A stretch of DNA of 37,727 nucleotides from Deltaproteobacteria bacterium (lineage in GTDB: Bacteria; Myxococcota_A; UBA796; SXON01). The notes below the pieces were generated by a model. It did no database searches, was not told the origin of the DNA, and was given only the letters and a program-made list of their open reading frames with translations. A program made the position numbers and the translations under genes. The stretch is from contig CANKTH010000045.1 of the NCBI GenBank assembly GCA_947486185.1, forward strand, positions 1 to 37,727. The letters run 5' to 3'. Shown here piece by piece: positions 17,524 through 25,102 of this stretch. Numbering within the stretch: position 1 is the first letter of the stretch; every line of letters starts with the position of its first letter.

Positions 17524-19338
17524 TTGGACCTGAAGATTCATGCACCACCCCCCACAACTGCCGAGCGCACGGCTGTCGACGAGCTCCTCGGTCCGCCCGC
17601 CGTCGTCGCGCACGCAGACCGGGTGCGACGGGGCGGGCCCCAGGTCACCCGCCGCGACCTCCTGCTGCCCGCCTTACATGCACTCCAGGATCGTGTTGGC
17701 TTTTTGAGCGAAGGCGGCCTGGGGTATGTGTGCGAGCGCCTCCGCGTCCCGCCGGCCGACGCCTTTGGGGTCGCGAGCTTCTATGCCTTGTGGTCAACCG
17801 TGCCCATCGCGCCTACGGTGGTCCATGTCTGCGATGACATCGCCTGCCGGCGCGGAGGCGAGGCGCTGGTGACGGAGCTGGGCGCCGCCCTCGGCCCCTC
17901 CGGAACCAACGGCGGACAAACCTGGAAACGGAGCCCATGCCTCGGGCTCTGTGAGCAGGCCCCCGCCGCGTACGTCACCCGCGCGGGGAGCCCGGTGTTC
18001 CGGACGGCGTTTGGGAACGCCACGATCACAAAGATACAAGCCGCATTTGGTGGCGAAGATCAGTCGCCCTCGCGAGAGGGGCTGTCCCACTTCGTGCCCC
18101 AGACGGGCTCGCCGGGCCTCAAGCTCTTGGGGCGTGTCGGCCGGCTCGACCCCGTGGATCTCGACGCCCACTTGGGGGACGGCGCCTTCGCCGGCCTTCA
18201 ACGGGCGCTTTCTATCGGGCCTGCCGCGGTACGGACGGAGATCAGCGGTTCGGGTCTCACCGGGCGGGGCGGCGCGGCCTTCCCCACCGGACGGAAGTGG
18301 GATGCCGTCGCCGCAGCTCCGGCGCAGCCCCACTACCTGTGTTGTAACGCCGACGAGTCTGAACCCGGTACCTTCAAGGACCGGGTGTTGATGGAGTGGG
18401 ACCCTTACGCCGTGCTGGAGGGCATCGCCATCGCCGCGTTCGCGACCGGCGTCGAGCACGCGTTCATCTACATACGGGGCGAGTACCCGCTCGCTGAGGC
18501 CCGCCTGACCGAGGCGATCCGGCGCGCGACGGCCCGCGGCCTCCTGGGAGCGCGGCTCGCGGGTTCCGGTCCGCCGCTGACCATCAGCGTGCGGCGTGGG
18601 GCCGGTGCCTACATCTGCGGTGAAGAAACTGCACTTTTTGAGTCCATCGAGGGCAAACGAGGCGAGCCCCGAAGCAAACCACCCTTCCCGGTGCACGTCG
18701 GCCTCTTTGGCAAACCCACGCTGGTCAACAACGTGGAGACCCTCGTCAATGTCCCGTTGATCCTACGTGAAGGTGCGGCGTCGTTCGCGGCCGTGGGCGG
18801 TGGGGCCTCCACCGGGCCGAAGCTCTTTTGTGTGTCCGGCGCCGTCGGCCGCCCGGGGCTCTACGAGCTGCCCTTCGGGGTCACGCTCCGCGAGGTCCTC
18901 GCGGTCGCGGGAGGAACGCCTCGGGGGCTACGGAGCCTGCTGTTAGGGGGCGCCGCCGGGACTTTTGTCGGCGAGGAGGCCCTGGACACGCCGCTTACCC
19001 TCGAAGGAACCCGAAAGATCGGCGCCTCATTGGGCTCCGCGGTGGTGATGGTCTTTGACCACACGAGCGAGCCGCTCGACGTGATACGCAGGATCGCGCA
19101 GTTCTTTCGCGATGAGTCCTGCGGGAAGTGTGTCCCGTGCCGGGTGGGCACGCAGCGGCTGGAGGAGCTGGTGGCCCGACGACTCCGGGGGCAGCCCCGA
19201 GAGGGCGATGAGCTGCTCCGTGAGGAGCTCGGCCAGGCGATGCGAGATGCTTCGATCTGCGGCCTTGGGCAGACCGCCCACCTCGCGATCGACTCGGGGC
19301 TCAGACGCCTCAACCCCCTTCCGGAGCTGGCGAAGTGA
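17524..19338 (+). CDS. NAD-dependent formate dehydrogenase diaphorase subunit (NuoE-NuoF fusion)
   Basis: This 604-residue fusion should pass electrons between Fe-S centres and NAD(P). Residues about 40-165 are a NuoE-like thioredoxin-fold [2Fe-2S] domain with Cys103, Cys108, Cys139 and Cys143 (CDDIAC and CLGLC). Residues about 210-604 are NuoF-like. They carry the glycine-rich FMN/NADH site GSGLTGRGGAAFPTGRKW, CNADESEPGTFKDR and GAGAYICGEETAL, plus a [4Fe-4S] site at Cys533, Cys536, Cys539 and Cys579 (ESCGKCVPC and SICGLG). FdsG and FdsB of Cupriavidus carry these modules on separate chains. The TTG start at 17524 has GAGGAA six bases upstream; the stop overlaps the next gene's GTG (GTGA). 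It is the middle gene of the operon. Confidence 0.93.
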   Translation: MDLKIHAPPPTTAERTAVDELLGPPAVVAHADRVRRGGPQVTRRDLLLPALHALQDRVGFLSEGGLGYVCERLRVPPADAFGVASFYALWSTVPIAPTVVHVCDDIACRRGGEALVTELGAALGPSGTNGGQTWKRSPCLGLCEQAPAAYVTRAGSPVFRTAFGNATITKIQAAFGGEDQSPSREGLSHFVPQTGSPGLKLLGRVGRLDPVDLDAHLGDGAFAGLQRALSIGPAAVRTEISGSGLTGRGGAAFPTGRKWDAVAAAPAQPHYLCCNADESEPGTFKDRVLMEWDPYAVLEGIAIAAFATGVEHAFIYIRGEYPLAEARLTEAIRRATARGLLGARLAGSGPPLTISVRRGAGAYICGEETALFESIEGKRGEPRSKPPFPVHVGLFGKPTLVNNVETLVNVPLILREGAASFAAVGGGASTGPKLFCVSGAVGRPGLYELPFGVTLREVLAVAGGTPRGLRSLLLGGAAGTFVGEEALDTPLTLEGTRKIGASLGSAVVMVFDHTSEPLDVIRRIAQFFRDESCGKCVPCRVGTQRLEELVARRLRGQPREGDELLREELGQAMRDASICGLGQTAHLAIDSGLRRLNPLPELAK

Positions 19339-20315
19339 ATCCTGACGAAATCAATGAGCCGATCTGGAAGGTCCCGCCCCCGCGCGCGAGCGTGATGCCG
19401 GCGCGGCCCCCCGACCCGGCCTGCCAGACCATCACGCTGCAGATCGACGGTCGCACCGTCACCGTGCCCGCGGGCACAACCCTGCTTCAAGCGGCAAGTC
19501 GCCTGGGCCTCCGGATTCCGACCCTGTGCTGGGCCCCGACGCTGACGCCGATCAACGCCTGCCGTATCTGCGTCGTAGAGGTAGAAGGCGCAAGAACCCT
19601 CGCGCCCGCGTGCGCTCGCCCCGCGGAGGCGGGAATGGTGGTGCAAACCGGGTCCGAGCGGGTGCGCCTGTCGCGGAAGCTGGTCCTCGAACTGCTGGCG
19701 TCGAGCGTCGCGCTCGATAGGGCGCCGGAGCTCCTTAGGTTGATCCAGGAGTACGGCGCAGATCCCGAACGATTTGGCCCCTCCGCTGCGCCCGCCGACC
19801 GACGGGACGCGCGCCACGCCGGCCACCACCACGTCGGCGACGGCGCCACCGCTGAGACCGTCGCCCAGCCCGTCAAGGTCGACAACAGCCTCTACGTTCG
19901 CGACTATGCAAGGTGCGTGCTCTGTTACAAGTGCGTCGAGGCCTGTGGTACCGACGCCCAGCACACGTTTGCGATCACCATCGCGGGCCGCGGTTTTGAC
20001 GCGCGGGTGTCCACGGAGTGGGACGCGCCTCTCCCCGAAGGCGCGTGCGTCTACTGCGGCAACTGTATCAACGTCTGCCCGACGGGTGCCCTGGTGTTCC
20101 GCACAGAGCACGAGCTGCGGGAGGCGGGGAGCTGGGCGCCGGAGCGGCAGCAGGAGACCGACACTATCTGTCCCTTCTGCGGCGTCGGCTGCACGCTGCG
20201 GGTCAAGGTCCAGGACGACAAGCTCGTATCGGTGACCTCGCCGCCCGAGGTGGACGTCACCGGTGGAAACCTGTGTGTCAAAGGTCGTTTTGGCACGAGC
20301 TACGTGAACGGGTGA
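19335..20315 (+). CDS. Formate dehydrogenase Fe-S subunit carrying the detached Mo-type [4Fe-4S] domain
   Basis: This 326-residue ferredoxin-like subunit matches the N-terminal part of an FdsA/NuoG-type chain. The domains in order are: a [2Fe-2S] domain (Cys65, Cys76, Cys79, Cys93); a linker where the usual His-Cys [4Fe-4S] ligands are absent (LASSVALDRAPELLRL) and a His-rich RHAGHHHVGD stretch occurs; two [4Fe-4S] clusters (Cys194/197/200/204 and Cys238/241/244/248); and finally the molybdopterin-type [4Fe-4S] domain (Cys279, Cys282, Cys286, Cys314; CPFCGVGC and GGNLCVKGRFG). That last domain normally begins the catalytic chain, which lacks it here. The GTG start overlaps the stop of the diaphorase gene. 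I infer that the two polypeptides associate to rebuild a complete FdsA-like unit. Confidence 0.9.
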   Translation: MNPDEINEPIWKVPPPRASVMPARPPDPACQTITLQIDGRTVTVPAGTTLLQAASRLGLRIPTLCWAPTLTPINACRICVVEVEGARTLAPACARPAEAGMVVQTGSERVRLSRKLVLELLASSVALDRAPELLRLIQEYGADPERFGPSAAPADRRDARHAGHHHVGDGATAETVAQPVKVDNSLYVRDYARCVLCYKCVEACGTDAQHTFAITIAGRGFDARVSTEWDAPLPEGACVYCGNCINVCPTGALVFRTEHELREAGSWAPERQQETDTICPFCGVGCTLRVKVQDDKLVSVTSPPEVDVTGGNLCVKGRFGTSYVNG

Positions 20316-20345
20316 CCCGGGCCGAGGCGCCGTGACAGAACCGTA

Positions 20346-20367
20346 GTCTGAACCACGCACGTCAGAC
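20346..20367. promoter_or_regulatory. Inverted repeat GTCTGA-N10-TCAGAC upstream of first pilin
   Basis: A perfect 6-bp inverted repeat lies about 55 bp upstream of the sigma-54 -24 element and 31 bp after the formate dehydrogenase operon. Its position fits an enhancer site for a sigma-54 activator such as PilR, or a 3' hairpin of the upstream transcript. No T-run follows. Confidence 0.3.
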
Positions 20368-20420
20368 CGGGCAACGCACGTCCGAGCTTCGTGGGCGAAG
20401 TCTACCAAGGCGTTGGCGAT

Positions 20421-20436
20421 CGGCACGAATATTGCT
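20421..20436 (+). promoter_or_regulatory. Sigma-54 promoter of first pilin gene
   Basis: The sequence CGGCACGAATATTGCT has the invariant GG (20422-20423) and GC (20434-20435) separated by exactly 10 bases, and otherwise fits the TGGCACG-N4-TTGC consensus. It lies about 90 bp before the pilin start. Sigma-54 promoters with a PilR activator drive pilA in Myxococcus and Pseudomonas. Confidence 0.8.
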
Positions 20437-20525
20437 TACGAAACCATCGGCGGCGCAGGCCAACGCCGCAACCCTGCGGCGCGGCCACACCACGCCACCC
20501 CTTGGCCACCACCACGAGGTCCCCG

Positions 20526-20978
20526 ATGCGTCACCTGAAGGGCTTTTCTCTCGTAGAGCTCATGATCGTCGTCGCTATCATCGGGATCCTCGCGGCGATC
20601 GCGATACCCGAGTTCTTGACCATGCAGCTCAAGGCAAAACGTTCCGAGATCCCGATCAATATTGACGGCATCAAGGGAGCGCAGCTCGCCTACGAAGCGG
20701 CGTTTGACAGCTACCTCTCTGCGCCCTACAACCCGACCGCCTCACTGAACAAGAGCCGGCGCGATTTCGACTACAGCGGCGGAATCGTCGGCTGGACCGA
20801 ACTTGGCTGGCAACCTGACGGCCAGGTCCGCGGCAGCTACGCCGCCGCGAGGGTCGGCACGACAGACTTCCTGGTCGAGGGCTTCTCCGACGTGGACGAC
20901 AACAACGACGAAGCCCGATACAGCGCGAACAAGCTGACTAATGCAACGCTCGATGCGCTGGACACCGATGTCTACTGA
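20526..20978 (+). CDS. Type IV pilin-like protein, first copy
   Basis: This 150-residue prepilin has a short leader (MRHLKG) that prepilin peptidase would cut before Phe1. The canonical SLVELMIVVAIIGILAAIAIP hydrophobic helix follows, with Glu5 present. The globular part matches the neighbouring pilin without gaps (about three quarters identical by hand) and ends in the same acidic DTDVY. It differs by Glu in place of Asn after IAIP and by a more variable C-terminal third. The ATG has GAGGT five bases upstream. It has its own sigma-54 promoter. Codon use is slightly less biased than in the second copy, suggesting lower expression. It could be a minor or alternative pilin. Confidence 0.93.
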   Translation: MRHLKGFSLVELMIVVAIIGILAAIAIPEFLTMQLKAKRSEIPINIDGIKGAQLAYEAAFDSYLSAPYNPTASLNKSRRDFDYSGGIVGWTELGWQPDGQVRGSYAAARVGTTDFLVEGFSDVDDNNDEARYSANKLTNATLDALDTDVY

Positions 20979-21105
20979 CGCCCACCGGCCGGCTGCTCGA
21001 GCCCGGGCACCGCTTTTCGTCAGCCGCGCGCCCGGTCGCCCCGGGCCGCCCTGGCTTGGCGTATCTGCGGAGAAACGCCGGTCCTGCGCGGGTGGCGTCC
21101 CCCAT

Positions 21106-21121
21106 CGTCACGAGCGTGACG
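21106..21121. promoter_or_regulatory. Palindrome CGTCACG-AG-CGTGACG, candidate activator site
   Basis: A perfect 7-bp inverted repeat with a 2-base spacer lies 94 bp upstream of the -24 element of the second pilin promoter. That distance is typical of enhancer sites bound by NtrC/PilR-family activators. Confidence 0.4.
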
Positions 21122-21214
21122 TTTCTCAACCAGGTTCGACAAGCCGGGTGACAAAAAGCGTCAGGGCGAAACAGACCGCATCGGACCGAGGCGCATTTCT
21201 GGCCCGCCGCACGT

Positions 21215-21230
21215 TGGCACGCACCTTGCA
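21215..21230 (+). promoter_or_regulatory. Sigma-54 promoter of second pilin gene
   Basis: TGGCACGCACCTTGCA is a perfect match to the TGGCACG-N4-TTGCA sigma-54 consensus, with GG (21216-21217) and GC (21228-21229) exactly 10 bases apart. It lies about 105 bp before the pilin ATG, leaving a long leader like those of other pilA genes. Confidence 0.9.
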
Positions 21231-21334
21231 GTTAGGGTCATGCGTGGCGCAATCCTGCGTCTGTCGGCTCCGGCCGGCGCGTTCACCACCAGCTCATCTA
21301 CTACTGGTCCCTGACCACCACCGCGAGGTTCAAC

Positions 21335-21787
21335 ATGCGTAATTCCAAGGGCTTCTCTCTCGTCGAGCTCATGATCGTCGTGGCCATCATCGGGATTCTG
21401 GCGGCGATCGCCATCCCGAACTTCCTCACGATGCAGCTCAAGGCCAAGCGCGCCGAGATCCCGTCCAACGTCGACGGCATCAAGACCGCCCAGCTCTCCT
21501 ACGACGCGGCTTTTGACGGCTTCCTCAGCGCCGGCGTGAACCCCACCGGCTCGCTCAACAAAGTGCAGCAGGACTTCGACTACAGCGGCGGCATCGTCGG
21601 CTGGACCGAGCTCGGCTGGCAGCCCGACGGCAAGGTCCGTGGCGCCTACGACACCAACAAGACCGGCAGCACCGACTTCCACGTGCACGGCGAGTCCGAC
21701 GTGGACGACGACAACACCAGCGCGGACTACACTGCCAGCAAGCTGGTCAACGCGGTCCTCGACGTCTCGGACACCGACGTTTACTAA
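21335..21787 (+). CDS. Type IV pilin-like protein (PilA-type), second copy
   Basis: This 150-residue prepilin has leader MRNSKG, then FSLVELMIVVAIIGILAAIA with Glu5 and the usual IPNF. The globular domain contains DFDYSGGIVGWTELGWQPDG and an acidic C-terminus, SDTDVY. There is no obvious C-terminal disulfide pair. GAGGT lies upstream of the ATG. The gene has a perfect sigma-54 promoter, strongly biased G/C-ending codons and a strong terminator, all of which suggest the main structural pilin of type IV pili. No pilus assembly ATPase or secretin gene lies in the window, so machine genes must be elsewhere. Confidence 0.95.
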   Translation: MRNSKGFSLVELMIVVAIIGILAAIAIPNFLTMQLKAKRAEIPSNVDGIKTAQLSYDAAFDGFLSAGVNPTGSLNKVQQDFDYSGGIVGWTELGWQPDGKVRGAYDTNKTGSTDFHVHGESDVDDDNTSADYTASKLVNAVLDVSDTDVY

Positions 21788-21800
21788 GCGTTGGCGGCCT

Positions 21801-21827
21801 TTGCCGGGGGACCCCGTCTCCCGGCAA
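21801..21827 (+). terminator. First hairpin after pilin gene
   Basis: TTGCCGGG (21801-21808) pairs perfectly with CCCGGCAA (21820-21827). No T-run follows directly. It may stabilise the pilin mRNA 3' end or work with the following terminator. Confidence 0.5.
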
Positions 21828-21831
21828 GCCT

Positions 21832-21864
21832 GAACGGGGCCATGTGCCCCGTTCGTCTGTTTTT
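21832..21864 (+). terminator. Strong intrinsic terminator after pilin gene
   Basis: A perfect 9-bp stem GAACGGGGC / GCCCCGTTC with loop CATGT (21832-21854) is followed by GTCTGTTTTT (21855-21864). This is a textbook rho-independent terminator and isolates the pilin unit from the TPR-like gene. Confidence 0.9.
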
Positions 21865-21915
21865 GGGCTCGCCGGATCGGGGCGGAATCGAATAGCTGAA
21901 CCCGCGGAGGTCCGA

Positions 21916-22794
21916 ATGGTCCGCGTTGTGGTTCCGCTCCTGCTCTCGGCGCTGGGCGCGCTGGTTGTCGGCGCAGCGATGCCCGAGGTGGACCGCACGC
22001 GTCAGGCCCGCGCGGTCGATGAGGCGCTGGTTTTTGTGCCGAACGGGCAGATGCTCAAGGCCGCCGGCGCCGGTCAGGAGGAGGCGATCGCCGACCTCTT
22101 GTGGGTGCGCGCGGTGCTCATCTTCGGGGAGCGTTTCCGCGGGCCCGAAGATGTGCCTTGGACGCGGTGGTTACGCGCCATGCTGCTGGCGGTGACCGAC
22201 CTTGACCCGGACTGGCGCGGTCCGCACTTCTGGGGCGGCATCATGCTGCGGGTGTCCGGGGACATCGACGGGAGCGACGAGATCCTGCGGCGGGGTGAGC
22301 GGGCGCGCCCGGAGGACCCCTTCTTCCCCTTCTCCCTCGCGATCAACGCCTGGATGTACCGGGAGGACAACGATCTGGCGGCGGAGTACGCCGAGCGTGC
22401 GGCCCACAAGCCGGGCGCCCCAGGCTGGTACGGGGCCGCCGCCGCGTCGTTTCGTTCACACGCCGGCGATCGCCGCGCCGCGATTCGCTTTCTGGAAGAG
22501 AGCCGGGACGCCACACAGAACGAGGCGCTCCGACGTGACGCAGAGCGTCAGCTTCGCCGGCTGTACCATGACGATATGGTTGACCGATGGGCGGCGGCGT
22601 GCGCCGAGCACTACGCACGCACCGGCACGCGCCTCCAGCGCCCGGAAGACCTGGCTCTCCTGGGTTTCACCCTGCCCGCCAACCCACGACAGGACGCCTG
22701 GGTGGTGGGAGCGGATGGTGTCGTCCGCGGCACCGAGGCGGAGGCCGAGCGGATCCGCCGAGCGAGGATCGATACTTTTGAAATCCTCCAGTAG
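21916..22794 (+). CDS. Membrane-anchored TPR-like protein
   Basis: This 292-residue protein has a single N-terminal membrane or signal segment (VRVVVPLLLSALGALVVGAA) and then a helical region with TPR-like units (GSDEILRRGERARPEDPFFP and NDLAAEYAERAAHKPGAPGW). The segment DLDPDWRGPHFWGGIMLRVS resembles conserved blocks in TPR proteins found near pilin genes in Myxococcota; I do not know a defined function. The ATG at 21916 has CGGAGG five bases upstream; the longer frame from 21844 overlaps the terminator and is rejected. The GT-C membrane enzyme follows after 42 bp, so they are probably co-transcribed. It may be a partner or substrate adaptor for that enzyme. Confidence 0.83.
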   Translation: MVRVVVPLLLSALGALVVGAAMPEVDRTRQARAVDEALVFVPNGQMLKAAGAGQEEAIADLLWVRAVLIFGERFRGPEDVPWTRWLRAMLLAVTDLDPDWRGPHFWGGIMLRVSGDIDGSDEILRRGERARPEDPFFPFSLAINAWMYREDNDLAAEYAERAAHKPGAPGWYGAAAASFRSHAGDRRAAIRFLEESRDATQNEALRRDAERQLRRLYHDDMVDRWAAACAEHYARTGTRLQRPEDLALLGFTLPANPRQDAWVVGADGVVRGTEAEAERIRRARIDTFEILQ

Positions 22795-22836
22795 GCGCCC
22801 GGCCCGCGCGAAACGCCCGCAACACGCCGAGGCCCT

Positions 22837-24465
22837 TTGACCACCAGCACCGGTTCCAGCCGATATGCCGATCCCCGGGCCTCGCTCCTGGTCCTCGGCC
22901 TCGTCGCGCTGACGTGGGCGGCCTGCCTGAACGCGGGGTTTTTCTGGGATGATCGCGCGCTGGTGCTCAGCGAGCCAAGGTCGTTGAGCCGGATCCTTTA
23001 CGGCGACCTCTGGGAGGGCACCAGCCCCTACTATCGGCCGGTCACCGGGCTCTCCCTGCGACTGGACCAGGCGCTTTTTGGCAGCTCGGCCGCCGGCTAT
23101 CACCTGGTCAACCTGCTCTGGCACCTCGCAGCCACCGCACTCGTGGGTCGGCTCGCGCAGCTCCGCCTGAGCCCTGAGCGGGCGCTGGCCGTGATGGCCC
23201 TGTTCGGTCTCCACCCGATCCAGGGGGAGGCGATCACCTGGATCGTCGCCCGGAACGACCCGATGGCGGCGGTCGGCGTGCTCGCGGCCCTGCTCCTCGC
23301 CGACCGCGCCAGGAAGCATCACGACGCGGGCCGACACCTCGAGGGCCGTGTCGCGCTGCTCGGGGTCGCGCTGGCGGGCCTCCTCGGCAGCTTCGCCAAA
23401 GAGACCGCTATTCTGACCCCGATTTTCCTGCTGCTGTGGCGCTGGACGGCCGGCGAGCGGGCCAAGGTGACGGAGATCGGCGCGGCGGCGTTGGGGCCGG
23501 CAGCGGCAGGAGTGGTGCGACTCCTCCTGGAGGTCCAGGATCCGATGACGGGGAGCAACCAATTCATCACGAGCTACGTCCCGGAGGCGCTGGTACACCT
23601 GCTGGCGTGGCTGAGCATCCCATGGCCGCTCACGAGCGTCGGATCGGCGCTTGGACCGCCCGATCGCATCGAGTGGGTAGCCGCGGCCATCACCGTCGGG
23701 CTGGCGTTGTGGCTCCGGCAGGCCTGGCGGTGGTGGTTCCTCGCGGCGGCCGCGGTCGCGCCCGCGCTCTTCAGCGGACTCAGTACGGGGCTGCTGGGAG
23801 AGCGATTTCTCTACCTTCCGCTGGCATTCTTGAGCATCGGGCTGGTAGGCGCCGTCCCTACACTCACGCCTACCTGGCAGCTCCGCCTCCGTGCGCCGGC
23901 GCTCGGCGTGGTGCTGGGCGCGCTCCTGATCAACCAGCTCCGCTTGCGTGAATGGCACGACGAAACCACGCTTCTTCACGCCGCGTTGCTGCGCGCTCCG
24001 AGCTCGTACGTATACTTTTCGCTCGGGAACCTCGCCGCGCGGGAGCACGACAACCGTAACGCCTATCGGTGGTGGCTCGCCGCGGTGCGGGACACGCGCC
24101 CGATGCTCAATGCCTGTGGGCGGCCCGAGCTCGAGCTCCTGAAGATCAACGCCGTCTCCGAGGCGCTCACGGTGGGAACCGAGAGCAAGGCGGGCGCCTG
24201 CGGTGCCGTCCCGAGCTTTCAACAACGCTGGTTTACCGTGCAGATCCTCGCCGCCGCCGCTGGCTTGCCGGTGAGCGCATACCCGACACGGGCGCCCGCG
24301 GACGTCGATCCGCGCGCCCTGGCCGTGTGGGGTCTCGGCCAAGGCGACCTCTTGGCGCCGATGGCGGTCGCCGCCGACCCCGGAGCCCTCGGCTGGCGAG
24401 GGCGCCCCGCCCGATTCCGTGAACACGTATGGGACTTCTCACGAGGAACCTGGCCTTCGGACTGA
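22837..24465 (+). CDS. GT-C fold membrane glycosyltransferase (PMT/TMTC-like)
   Basis: This polytopic membrane protein of about 542 residues has roughly ten hydrophobic segments and a soluble C-terminus. The first outer loop has the acidic FFWDDRALV motif, as in the PMT/TMTC group of dolichol- or polyprenol-sugar dependent transferases. It is followed by SPYYRPVTGLSLRLDQALFG, GYHLVNLLWH and LHPIQGEAITWIVARNDPMA, which are typical of the TMTC/DUF1736-like bacterial family. The C-terminal part (YVYFSLGNLAAREHDNRNAY) looks TPR-like, also typical. The start is TTG 22837 with GAGG four bases upstream. Its place just behind pilin genes raises the possibility of O-glycosylation of pilin or other exported proteins; that is inference. 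Confidence 0.8.
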   Translation: MTTSTGSSRYADPRASLLVLGLVALTWAACLNAGFFWDDRALVLSEPRSLSRILYGDLWEGTSPYYRPVTGLSLRLDQALFGSSAAGYHLVNLLWHLAATALVGRLAQLRLSPERALAVMALFGLHPIQGEAITWIVARNDPMAAVGVLAALLLADRARKHHDAGRHLEGRVALLGVALAGLLGSFAKETAILTPIFLLLWRWTAGERAKVTEIGAAALGPAAAGVVRLLLEVQDPMTGSNQFITSYVPEALVHLLAWLSIPWPLTSVGSALGPPDRIEWVAAAITVGLALWLRQAWRWWFLAAAAVAPALFSGLSTGLLGERFLYLPLAFLSIGLVGAVPTLTPTWQLRLRAPALGVVLGALLINQLRLREWHDETTLLHAALLRAPSSYVYFSLGNLAAREHDNRNAYRWWLAAVRDTRPMLNACGRPELELLKINAVSEALTVGTESKAGACGAVPSFQQRWFTVQILAAAAGLPVSAYPTRAPADVDPRALAVWGLGQGDLLAPMAVAADPGALGWRGRPARFREHVWDFSRGTWPSD

Positions 24466-24490
24466 GCCCCGGGCGGTTGCCCCTCCGAGG

Positions 24491-24949
24491 TCAAAACACG
24501 TAGCCGACCTCGAGGAGCCCGATGTTGACCGTAGGCTCCACCGAAAAGCCGCTGCCCAGGTCGCTGGTGAGGCCGAGCCCAAACCGTGTCGCGACGAGGA
24601 GACCATGGCCTCGAGCGCCCGTGAAATGCAGAGAAAGACCAGGTTCAACCATAAGTACAACCGGCACACGCCGATCCAGCACAACCCCGGCGGTGGCACC
24701 CAGCCCGCCCCGTAGGCTCAGGGCGGCGCCCACGTCGTGACGGAGCGCGTCCGGCTGCCAGCGAGCACCGCCGCTCACCACCCCGAGCCAGAAGTCGTAG
24801 CCGACCCCACCCCCGAGGTGGGCGCTCCAGTTGGGGCTCCACCAGTAGCGGGCGTCCAGGTGGGCGAAGTAGGGAAACCCGAGGGTGGTTGATACCGACC
24901 AGCTAGGGTCCGGCGCGCCGAGCGCGACCGCGAACAGGCCGACCAACAC
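24491..24949 (-). CDS. Small outer-membrane beta-barrel-like protein
   Basis: This protein of about 152 residues has a short signal-like N-terminus (LVGLFAVALGA). Alternating hydrophobic and Gly/aromatic segments suggest beta strands (YFAHLDARYWWSPNWSAHLG and GGGVGYDFWLGVVSGGARW). It ends in VGYVF, a C-terminal Phe of the type recognised by the BAM complex. The size fits an eight-stranded barrel of the OmpA/OmpW class. I chose GTG 24949 because GGAG lies five bases upstream; the open frame continues to 25153 but those residues are charged and lack a signal. It is divergent from the large MopE-type lipoprotein gene, with 153 bp between them. Function unknown. Confidence 0.68.
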   Translation of the reverse strand: MLVGLFAVALGAPDPSWSVSTTLGFPYFAHLDARYWWSPNWSAHLGGGVGYDFWLGVVSGGARWQPDALRHDVGAALSLRGGLGATAGVVLDRRVPVVLMVEPGLSLHFTGARGHGLLVATRFGLGLTSDLGSGFSVEPTVNIGLLEVGYVF

Positions 24950-25102
24950 ACAAGCTCCAGGGGAGCGCCAGGGTAGCCCACAATCCGACGCTGCGGCGAG
25001 GCCTATCGAGGATCCGGAAACCCTCCCCCCTCGAACCCGAACTGTCGTGTGCGGAGGGCGACAGGCCTTCGGTTCTTCCTTTCGACACGCTAAACTACGG
25101 AG

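Larger units (their letters stand above)
20979..21334. other. 356-bp pilin intergenic region, regulatory
   Basis: No gene is visible between the two pilin genes. The region holds a palindrome (21106-21121), a looser TGAC-N7-GTCA repeat near 21151-21165 and the sigma-54 promoter at 21215-21230. The length is typical for a sigma-54 promoter with upstream activator sites. There is no clear intrinsic terminator for the first pilin. Confidence 0.6.
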
